NCBI GenBank assembly: GCA_021776135.1
Contig: JAJFGL010000042.1
Location: 1-43,729 of the forward strand
Direction of reading: 5' to 3'
Source: Kiloniellaceae bacterium
Lineage (GTDB): Bacteria > Pseudomonadota > Alphaproteobacteria > Kiloniellales > J153
DNA length: 43,729 nt
Positions 38,552-43,729 of this stretch are shown here, piece after piece; positions within the stretch are counted from its first letter, which is position 1; each line of letters opens with the position of its first letter. The position numbers and the translations under genes are program-made. Under the pieces are notes generated by a model. That model saw only the letters and a program-made list of their open reading frames with translations, searched no databases and was not told the origin of the DNA.

Positions 38552-38580
38552 AAATAAATACCGGGACCGGTTTCAGGTCC
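38552..38580 (-). terminator. Possible intrinsic-type terminator of serB
   Basis: On the minus strand GGACC-tgaaacc-GGTCC forms a 5-bp stem at the end of serB, overlapping its stop, and is followed by CGGTATTTATTT, a fairly T-rich stretch. The stem is short and the T-tract interrupted, so termination may be weak. It also separates serB from the convergent pseudogene. Confidence 0.35.
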
Positions 38581-39469
38581 GCACGAATTCCGATTTGCGG
38601 AAGCCCTGGATGTACAAAAGGGCCGTTAAGTCGCCGTGATCGATACAGGCGTTGGCGCGACTTCTGAGGCTTTCGGAGCCGTGGAAGGCGACGCCAAGCC
38701 CGGCCGCTTCTATCATTTTGATATCGTTGGCCCCGTCGCCGACCGCGATCGCGTCGCGGGGCGTCAAGCCTTGTTCGCCGCACAGCCGGGTCAAGGTGTT
38801 CAACTTCGCGGATCGCCCGAGTATCGGTTCCGTCACCTCTCCCGTCAGCTTTCCATCCTTGAAAGCTAAGTTGTTTCCTTGATGGTCATGAAATCCGATA
38901 CGTTCGGCGATGCGCTGGGTGAAGAAGCTGAAACCGCCGGAAACGAGGATGCAAAACGCCCCGTGACGGCGCATGGTTTGAACCAGTGTCCGGGCGCCCG
39001 ATTTAAGAGAAATCCTTTCTTCATAGACGCTTTCAAGCAGGCCGTGTTCCATTCCCTTCATCAAACCCAGGCGGGTGCGTAGCGCATCGGAGAAACTTAT
39101 TTCGCCATCTATGACGGCGGCCGTTATCGCCCTGATTTGCGTTCCGAGGCCCAATGCGTCGCCTAGTTCGTCGATGCATTCTTGATCGATGACCGTGGAG
39201 TCCATGTCGGAAATAAGTAGTTTCTTCCGCCGCCCCAAGGCGGGGGTGCATACCGCGTCAATGGCTGTGCCGCTTAAAGCGTCGCGGGCCTGCCGGGCTA
39301 TATCGCGGGTGGAAAGGGGGGAGTCGATGAAAAGATCGCAAGCCTCTCCTTGCGCTAGCCAGTCGGAATTGCCGGCCGCCGTCAGCCGCCGGCAAACCCT
39401 TTCAAGGTGAGCGGGTTCAAGGGGCGCCGACTTGGCGTTGCCGATCAGGGTGAGCGCATAGGAGGTCAT
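38573..39469 (-). CDS. serB: Phosphoserine phosphatase SerB (298 aa)
   Basis: HAD-family phosphatase: DMDST (88-92) supplies the nucleophile and acid Asp, QECIDELGDALGLG the cap helix, LVSGGFSFFTQRIAERIGF motif II with its Ser, and AVGDGANDIKMIEAAGLGVAF the metal-binding Asp pair. The first 80 residues are the usual alphaproteobacterial N-terminal domain. It dephosphorylates phosphoserine to L-serine in the cytoplasm, the last step of serine synthesis. Length and motifs are intact. It is divergent from the GntR gene and convergent with the decayed dehydrogenase-like gene. Confidence 0.96.
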   Translation of the reverse strand: MTSYALTLIGNAKSAPLEPAHLERVCRRLTAAGNSDWLAQGEACDLFIDSPLSTRDIARQARDALSGTAIDAVCTPALGRRKKLLISDMDSTVIDQECIDELGDALGLGTQIRAITAAVIDGEISFSDALRTRLGLMKGMEHGLLESVYEERISLKSGARTLVQTMRRHGAFCILVSGGFSFFTQRIAERIGFHDHQGNNLAFKDGKLTGEVTEPILGRSAKLNTLTRLCGEQGLTPRDAIAVGDGANDIKMIEAAGLGVAFHGSESLRSRANACIDHGDLTALLYIQGFRKSEFVRT

Positions 39470-39513
39470 TCAGATCGCCGCCATGTGTTTGGCTGTGCTG
39501 CCCGCCCAAATTA

Positions 39514-39542
39514 TTGACATGCGCGGCCGTGGAACCTAGTGT
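39514..39542 (+). promoter_or_regulatory. Sigma70-type promoter of the GntR gene
   Basis: TTGACA (39514-39519), a perfect -35, is followed after 17 bases by TAGTGT (39537-39542), matching the -10 consensus at four of six positions. Transcription should start near 39548-39551, which is at the ATG at 39549 itself. That implies either a leaderless mRNA or use of a start codon further down. Confidence 0.6.
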
Positions 39543-39548
39543 TCGAGC

Positions 39549-40352
39549 ATGAATAATATTTGGACTATACCACAAACAATTCATTGGTCGATACCAAATG
39601 AAACACGAAAATCCTGGGACCGCAGGATTCCTTACTACATGCGTTTTAGAGACCATTTCACGGCCATGATCGAGGCGGGGACGCTGGCTCCCGGGGCCAA
39701 GCTCGCGCCGGAACGGGCGCTGGCTGAAGAATTTTCCATCACCAGAGTCACGGTACGCCAAGCGCTGACGCAGATGGAGGCCGAGGGTCTGATCTTTCGC
39801 GAGGAACGGCGCGGGTGGTTCGTTTCCCCGCCCAGGGTCCGTTACGATCCGACCGCGAATACCAGTTTCACCGAAAGCATCACCGAGCAGGGCCGGGTGG
39901 CCGGCACGACGGTTCTGTCCAAGCATCAAATTTCCGCGTCCCCGTGGGAGAGTGCGAACCTTGGGTGTGCCGTCGGCGATCCCGTTTTCGCCATCAGCCG
40001 CTTGCGGACAGTCGATGGCCGCGCGGTTCTGGTCGAGCAAATACATGTTAAGGCGGAACGATGTCCCGGCTTGCTGGATCTCCCGCTCGACCGCTCGATG
40101 ACCGATCTGATGGCGGAGGAATTCGGTATCGTCGAACACCGGGCGCAGATCAATATGCGGCCAACGGCCTTATCGGAGATTCCAGCCAAATCCCTGGGGG
40201 TGGCGGTTGGAACGCCTAGCCTCTACCTATCGCGGGCGATTCTCGATCAATTCAACGAAGTCGTTGAATTCGATCAGGAATTCTGGCGTCACGACGCCAT
40301 CGATATTTGCGTCTCGGCGACCGGAAGCCAAACGGAGGCGGCGCAGGCTTAA
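39549..40352 (+). CDS. GntR-family regulator with UTRA ligand domain (HutC type)
   Basis: Winged helix at about residues 28-98 (YYMRFRDHFTAMIEAGTLAP, ALAEEFSITRVTVRQALTQM, EEGL-like turn and RRGWFVSPP), then a UTRA domain (FTESITEQGR, FAISRLRTVDGRAVLVEQ, SLYLSRAILDQFNEVVEFDQ). UTRA proteins sense small metabolites and usually repress adjacent transport or catabolic genes. It is followed 21 bases on by an amino-acid ABC ATPase gene. The start is uncertain: ATG at 39549 has no ribosome site and coincides with the predicted transcript start, while ATG at 39639 (residue 31) has AGGA 11 bases upstream but would trim the first helix. Two operator-like sites lie between the two. Confidence 0.88.
   Translation: MNNIWTIPQTIHWSIPNETRKSWDRRIPYYMRFRDHFTAMIEAGTLAPGAKLAPERALAEEFSITRVTVRQALTQMEAEGLIFREERRGWFVSPPRVRYDPTANTSFTESITEQGRVAGTTVLSKHQISASPWESANLGCAVGDPVFAISRLRTVDGRAVLVEQIHVKAERCPGLLDLPLDRSMTDLMAEEFGIVEHRAQINMRPTALSEIPAKSLGVAVGTPSLYLSRAILDQFNEVVEFDQEFWRHDAIDICVSATGSQTEAAQA
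39561..39596. promoter_or_regulatory. Operator-like pair at the 5' end of the GntR gene
   Basis: TGGACTATACCA (39561-39572) and TGGTCGATACCA (39585-39596) each differ at one position from the reverse complement of TGGTATAGACCA found before the binding-protein gene. The starts are 24 bp apart, on one face of the helix. They lie about 12-48 bases downstream of the predicted transcript start, a position where a bound repressor would block its own gene. GntR/UTRA proteins typically bind GGTATAGACC-like palindromes. Confidence 0.6.
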
Positions 40353-40373
40353 GGACAAACAAGAGGGAATACC

Positions 40374-41129
40374 ATGCCGGATCCAACGCCGATCATCGCG
40401 GTCAAGGACATCTGCAAAACTTTTGAAATACCAGGGCGGCCGCCCGTGCATGCGCTGCGTCACGTCTCCAACCATGTCGACAAGGGCGAGGTTCTGGTCG
40501 TTATCGGGCCCAGCGGCTCAGGCAAATCTACATTTCTGCGGGCGCTGAATGGATTGCAGCCGATCGACAGCGGCTCCATCGTTATCGACGGCGTTGAACT
40601 GACCGATGCCAAGACCGATCACAACAAGCTGCGTCAGGGCGTCGGCATGGTGTTCCAGCACTTCAACCTGTTCCAGCATAAAACCGCGTTGGAAAACATC
40701 ACCATGCCGCAAATGGTCGTGCTCAAGCGAACCAAGGCCGAAGCCGGGGAAATCGGCAACCGCTTGCTCGCGCGGGTGGGGATCGCCGACAAGGGCGATA
40801 GCTATCCGAGCGAGCTCTCAGGCGGTCAGCAGCAGCGCGTCGCCATCGCCCGCTCCTTGGCCATGACGCCCAAGGTCATGCTGTTCGACGAGGCGACCTC
40901 GGCGCTCGACCCGGAAACGGTCGGCGGGGTGCTCGAACTGATGAAGGATCTGGCCGCCGAGGGCACGACCATGGTCGTCGTGACCCATGAGATGGGCTTC
41001 GCCCGCGAGGCCGGCGACCGGGTGACCTTCATGGATGACGGCGCCATCGTCGAGGAAGGCACGCCCGAGGCGATCTTCGACAACCCCCAGCACGAGCGCA
41101 CCCAGTTATTCCTTAGCCAGATCATCTAA
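40374..41129 (+). CDS. Polar amino-acid ABC transporter ATP-binding protein (251 aa)
   Basis: Walker [10 protein letters not shown] (45-53), Q-loop [19 protein letters not shown], signature [18 protein letters not shown], Walker [15 protein letters not shown] and switch His in [12 protein letters not shown] are all intact. The HFNLFQH-T-LENI form and [11 protein letters not shown]-like end ([18 protein letters not shown]) are typical of the GlnQ/HisP/polar amino-acid class. It powers uptake with the two permeases and binding protein downstream. GAGGGAA precedes the ATG. It is probably co-transcribed with the GntR gene, while the binding-protein gene seems to have its own control region. Confidence 0.95.
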   Translation: MPDPTPIIAVKDICKTFEIPGRPPVHALRHVSNHVDKGEVLVVIGPSGSGKSTFLRALNGLQPIDSGSIVIDGVELTDAKTDHNKLRQGVGMVFQHFNLFQHKTALENITMPQMVVLKRTKAEAGEIGNRLLARVGIADKGDSYPSELSGGQQQRVAIARSLAMTPKVMLFDEATSALDPETVGGVLELMKDLAAEGTTMVVVTHEMGFAREAGDRVTFMDDGAIVEEGTPEAIFDNPQHERTQLFLSQII

Positions 41130-41144
41130 CGCTGTGGATGCTAT

Positions 41145-41179
41145 TGGTATAGACCACTATAGATTATTGGTATATACCA
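41145..41179. promoter_or_regulatory. Operator-like pair upstream of the binding-protein gene
   Basis: TGGTATAGACCA (41145-41156) and the perfect palindrome TGGTATATACCA (41168-41179) start 23 bp apart, the same arrangement as the pair at the GntR gene. ATAAGC and other AT-rich sequence follow, so a promoter is likely at or just after the second site. The GntR/UTRA protein encoded at 39549 is the obvious binder. This would place the binding-protein and permease genes under its control. The gap 41130-41278 holds nothing else that I recognise. Confidence 0.65.
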
Positions 41180-41278
41180 TATAAGCTGGATATCGGGCAT
41201 AGCCTGGCGAAGGCCGACAAAGTGCCATCGGCCGGGGGAGCGAATAATCAAACAAGCAACCGAAGGGAGACCGAAGAG

Positions 41279-42073
41279 ATGAGGAAAATCACGAGATTGT
41301 TTGTATTGGGTCTGTGCGTTCTAGGCTTGAGCGCCTATGCCCAATCGGCCTCGGCAGACGTATTGAAGGACATCGTCAAGCGCGGTGAACTGCGTGTCGC
41401 CGTTCAAACCCAGGGACCGCCCGTTAGTTTTGTCGATAAGAACGGCGACCGAACCGGTTTCGCCATCGAAGTCGTCAAGATGATGGCCGAGGACATGGGG
41501 GTTGAGCTCAAGCTGCTCGATTACGACTGGAAAGGACTGATCCCGGCGGTCAATTCGGGCAAGGCCGATTTCCTGGCCGCCGACATGACGCCCAACGCCA
41601 AGCGTACCCTGGTCTTGAGCTTCACCGAGCCCTATCTCTACAGCGATGTGGTTCTGTATTCCAAGAAGAGCCAGCCGTTCATGAAATGGCAGGATGCGTG
41701 CAAGAAAGGCGTGTCCATCGGTGTTGTTCAGGGTAGCAGCAACGTCGGCTTATTGAAGAAGAAGTGCCCGGATACGACCATCAAGGAGTTCGCCGGCGGT
41801 GGCGCCGCGGTGGCCCAGGCCGTCGCCGCCGATCGTGCCGATGCGGGAATCAACGATATCGCTTCGGCCGCCGGTTACATGGTCGAATATAATGAATTCA
41901 AGATTCTCGACGGGGCGCCGAAGCGCTGGCCCTTGAGTTTCGCCACCCGCCCGGATGAGAATCACCTGCTGCGCTGGATGGATAATTATTTCATGTTGAT
42001 CCGCAACGACGGCCGCCTGGAGCAGCTGGCGGACTATTGGATGCGCGGTCCGACTTGGAAGAAGGATCACTAA
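41279..42073 (+). CDS. Periplasmic amino-acid-binding protein of ABC transporter (264 aa)
   Basis: A signal peptide, MRKITRLFVLGLCVLGL to about residue 26 with ASA before the probable cut, is followed by an SBP_bac_3 domain: DIVKRGELRVAVQTQGPP, DKNGDRTGFAIEVVKMMAED, GLIPAVNSGKADFLAADMT, IGVVQGSSN and RADAGINDI. The fold binds polar amino acids or related small acids in the periplasm and delivers them to the two permeases. AAGGGAG and GAAGAG precede the ATG at 41279, which also starts the signal peptide; the GTG-initiated reading from 41222 was rejected. The ligand cannot be deduced. Operators of the adjacent GntR protein probably control it. Confidence 0.93.
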   Translation: MRKITRLFVLGLCVLGLSAYAQSASADVLKDIVKRGELRVAVQTQGPPVSFVDKNGDRTGFAIEVVKMMAEDMGVELKLLDYDWKGLIPAVNSGKADFLAADMTPNAKRTLVLSFTEPYLYSDVVLYSKKSQPFMKWQDACKKGVSIGVVQGSSNVGLLKKKCPDTTIKEFAGGGAAVAQAVAADRADAGINDIASAAGYMVEYNEFKILDGAPKRWPLSFATRPDENHLLRWMDNYFMLIRNDGRLEQLADYWMRGPTWKKDH

Positions 42074-42074
42074 A

Positions 42075-42124
42075 CCCGCGTTGTCATGAGTGAGGAACCT
42101 CGGGGGTTCCGCCAAGGACGCGGG
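42075..42124 (+). repeat. Two-tier hairpin between binding-protein and permease genes
   Basis: The outer arms CCCGCGT (42075-42081) and ACGCGGG (42118-42124) pair perfectly. Inside, GGAACC (42094-42099) pairs with GGTTCC (42105-42110) around TCGGG. There is no T-tract. Hairpins after binding-protein genes often protect the upstream mRNA from 3' decay or cause partial termination, giving more binding protein than permease; that role is inferred here. It resembles a REP-like element and may recur in the genome. Confidence 0.6.
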
Positions 42125-42185
42125 ATCCCCAAATTTTCTTCGCTGAGTATTTGCGGCGCGAAATGACCGTCGGCGGGCGAAGAAA

Positions 42186-42872
42186 ATGGATTGGATTCTC
42201 GATTTCTACAATTACCGGGTCGTCGCCCAGTATCTGCCGGACTTCGCCCGCGGCCTCGGCGCGACAGCGTGGATTTCCCTGGTCGCTTTGGCGATTTCTC
42301 TCAGTGTCGGCACGCTCGTCGCCATCATGCGGATGTCCACCCGCCAGCTCTTGTGGCGGCCCGCCGCCGCCTACGTTCAGGCGATCCGTTCGACACCGCT
42401 ACTCATTCAGATATATTTGATCTATTTCACCGTTCCGGCCTTGCCCCTGCTTGGCCGCCGTCTCGATGAGCTTGAGGGCGGTATCATCGCGCTCGGTCTC
42501 AACGCCGGCGCTTACATGAGCGAGATTATCCGCGCCGGTATCGAATCGATTTCCCGCGGCCAGGTCGAGGGCGCCCAATCAGTCGGCATGACCTATCTGC
42601 AACGCATGCGCTATGTGGTCATGCCGCAAGCCATCGCCCGCGTCGCGCCGACCTTGCTCGGGCAGACGGCGGTTCTCATTAAAGATAGTTCCCTGGTCAG
42701 CTTTATCGGCGTGTTCGAACTCTTCGGCGCCGGACTGCTGGTTTATAACGAACGATTGATGCCAAACGAAGGTTATCTGACCGTCGCCACCTGCTACCTG
42801 GCGATCTATGCCTTCATGCTGTGGGTCACCGGAATCGCGCAACGCCGCCTTGGCGGCACGGCAACGGCTTGA
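42186..42872 (+). CDS. Polar amino-acid ABC transporter permease 1 (228 aa)
   Basis: About five hydrophobic segments and the cytoplasmic EAA loop EGAQSVGMTYLQRMRYVVMPQA, in which EGA-SVGM-----YV-MPQA contacts the ATPase. The family signature RSTPLLIQIYLIYF is also present. The HisM/GlnP-like membrane subunit makes half of the channel. It begins 112 bases after the binding-protein stop, beyond the hairpin, with a modest ribosome site (GGCGAAGAAA) before the ATG. The second permease follows after 10 bases. Confidence 0.94.
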   Translation: MDWILDFYNYRVVAQYLPDFARGLGATAWISLVALAISLSVGTLVAIMRMSTRQLLWRPAAAYVQAIRSTPLLIQIYLIYFTVPALPLLGRRLDELEGGIIALGLNAGAYMSEIIRAGIESISRGQVEGAQSVGMTYLQRMRYVVMPQAIARVAPTLLGQTAVLIKDSSLVSFIGVFELFGAGLLVYNERLMPNEGYLTVATCYLAIYAFMLWVTGIAQRRLGGTATA

Positions 42873-42882
42873 GTAGGGACCG

Positions 42883-43551
42883 ATGTTAGAAGTCATCGTA
42901 TCGACCATGCCGTTCCTGCTTGAAGGTTTGTGGGTAACCTTCGAGATTTCCATGATTACCATATTTTTCGGCAGTCTGATCGGCGTTCTGGTTGGCATGT
43001 TGCGGACGCTTAATTATGCCGTGATCAATGTCCCTCTGGGGGCATATATCCATGCCTTGCGCGGGACCCCGTTCCTGATCCATCTCTACTTCGTCTACTT
43101 CATGCTGCCGGCGACGGGAATTTCGTGGCTGCAGTTGGAAGCCTTTCCGGCGGCCGTCATCGCCCTCAGTCTCTATACCTCGACTTATGTCGCGGAAATC
43201 GTGCGTGGCGCCATACAGGCCGTTCCGCGTGGCCAAGGCGAAGCGGCCCGTTCGACCGGAATGACGGCGCTGCAAAGCATGTGGTATGTGGTGCTGCCCC
43301 AAGCCCTGAAGCTGATGATTCCGCCCATGGGCGGTGTTTACGTCATCATCATCAAGGGCACGTCCATCGTCTCGGTTATCGGCATCGCGGAATTGGTCCG
43401 GGCCGGGGAGCACGCCACCCAGCGCCATCCCAGGGAACTGATGTTGATTTACGGCATGACAGCGCTGATGTACTTCGCTTACTGCTATCCGGTTTTACGC
43501 TTAGCGCGCTGGGCGGAGACCAAGTACGGCGGCGTTCGCCTGCCTTCGTAA
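42883..43551 (+). CDS. Polar amino-acid ABC transporter permease 2 (222 aa)
   Basis: Hydrophobic segments with RGTPFLIHLYFVYFML and the EAA loop GEAARSTGMTALQSMWYVVLPQA. It pairs with permease 1 as a heterodimer over the ATPase encoded at 40374. The protein ends RLARWAETKYGGVRLPS, a normal cytoplasmic end. Together with the binding protein this makes a complete importer. A weak inverted repeat (GCGC-tgta-GCGC, about 43567-43578) lies between it and the convergent dehydrogenase gene; it has no T-tract. Confidence 0.94.
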   Translation: MLEVIVSTMPFLLEGLWVTFEISMITIFFGSLIGVLVGMLRTLNYAVINVPLGAYIHALRGTPFLIHLYFVYFMLPATGISWLQLEAFPAAVIALSLYTSTYVAEIVRGAIQAVPRGQGEAARSTGMTALQSMWYVVLPQALKLMIPPMGGVYVIIIKGTSIVSVIGIAELVRAGEHATQRHPRELMLIYGMTALMYFAYCYPVLRLARWAETKYGGVRLPS

Positions 43552-43586
43552 AATCTGTGCCGCCCGCGCTGTAGCGCTCCTACCCC

Positions 43587-43729
43587 CTAGTAGACGACCA
43601 CGCTGCGGATTGATTTGCCCTCGTGCATGAGGTCGAAGGCGTCGTTGATTTTCTCCAGGGGCAGGGTGTGGGTGATGAGATCGTCGATATTGATCTTGCC
43701 GTCCATGTACCAATCGACGATCTGGGGCA
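43587..43729 (-). CDS. frmA: Class III alcohol / S-(hydroxymethyl)glutathione dehydrogenase, C-terminal end
   Basis: Only the last 47 residues are visible: QIVDWYMDGKINIDDLITHT, LPLEKINDAFDLMHEGKSIR and the terminal SVVVY. This is the usual end of zinc-dependent class III alcohol dehydrogenases, which oxidise S-hydroxymethylglutathione in formaldehyde detoxification. The catalytic and zinc-binding parts lie outside the window, so intactness cannot be checked. The gene converges on the transporter operon. Confidence 0.85.
   Translation of the reverse strand, partial: PQIVDWYMDGKINIDDLITHTLPLEKINDAFDLMHEGKSIRSVVVY

Overview
The window looks like a chromosomal stretch of an alphaproteobacterium, probably of the Rhodospirillales type. 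This is inferred from the roughly 60% GC content, frequent GTG/TTG starts, dense ATGA/GTGA gene overlaps, and the characters of the serB, ABC-transporter and class III alcohol dehydrogenase genes. No rRNA, tRNA or CRISPR array was seen.

Region 1 (1-4809, all on the minus strand) is a mobile-element module: an excisionase-like HTH protein and tyrosine recombinase, then a ParB-domain/beta-class DNA methyltransferase translationally coupled to a DUF5681 protein, a second DUF5681 protein, a small hypothetical protein and the start of a DUF3489 protein.

Region 2 (about 4990-35713, all plus strand) is a surface-polysaccharide locus of about 30 kb. It opens with a promoter overlapped by a paired dyad (GTTC-N7-GAAC twice), a two-domain MarR/EPS-type regulator and an RfaH/NusG-like elongation factor. 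A leader with two hairpins and an ops-like GCGGTAGC follows. Next come sugar-nucleotide genes for UDP-GlcNAc(3NAc)A (wbpB, wbpD, wbpE types) and for a UDP-L-2-acetamido-2,6-dideoxyhexose, most like L-QuiNAc (RmlD-like reductase, CapE/WbvB-like dehydratase, 2-epimerase). There is also an SDR-aminotransferase-methyltransferase set, a NeuD/PglD-like acetyltransferase, an AsnB-like amidotransferase, two further methyltransferases and about seven glycosyltransferases, one of them a 990-residue GT2-GT4 fusion. A Wzm/Wzt ABC exporter carries a C-terminal carbohydrate-binding domain. The simplest reading is an O-antigen or capsule built in the cytoplasm, capped or modified by methylation or amidation, recognised by Wzt and exported. 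Most genes overlap or abut, so one very long transcript that needs antitermination is plausible. UDP-GlcNAc 6-dehydrogenase and an initiating phosphoglycosyltransferase are not in the window.

Region 3 (35714-38535) is a decayed boundary: an IS481-type fragment joined head-on to an inverted IS256-type fragment, then two pseudogenes (an L-2-hydroxyglutarate oxidase-like flavoprotein and a phosphogluconate-dehydrogenase-like protein) with identifiable frameshifts and stops.

Region 4 (38573-43729) looks like ordinary chromosome: serB (minus); a GntR/UTRA regulator with a polar amino-acid ABC transporter (ATPase, binding protein, two permeases); and the 3' end of a class III alcohol dehydrogenase (minus). 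Four copies of a 12-bp palindrome close to TGGTATAGACCA occur as two pairs with 23-24 bp spacing, one pair at the 5' end of the regulator gene and one before the binding-protein gene. They are probably the regulator's operators.
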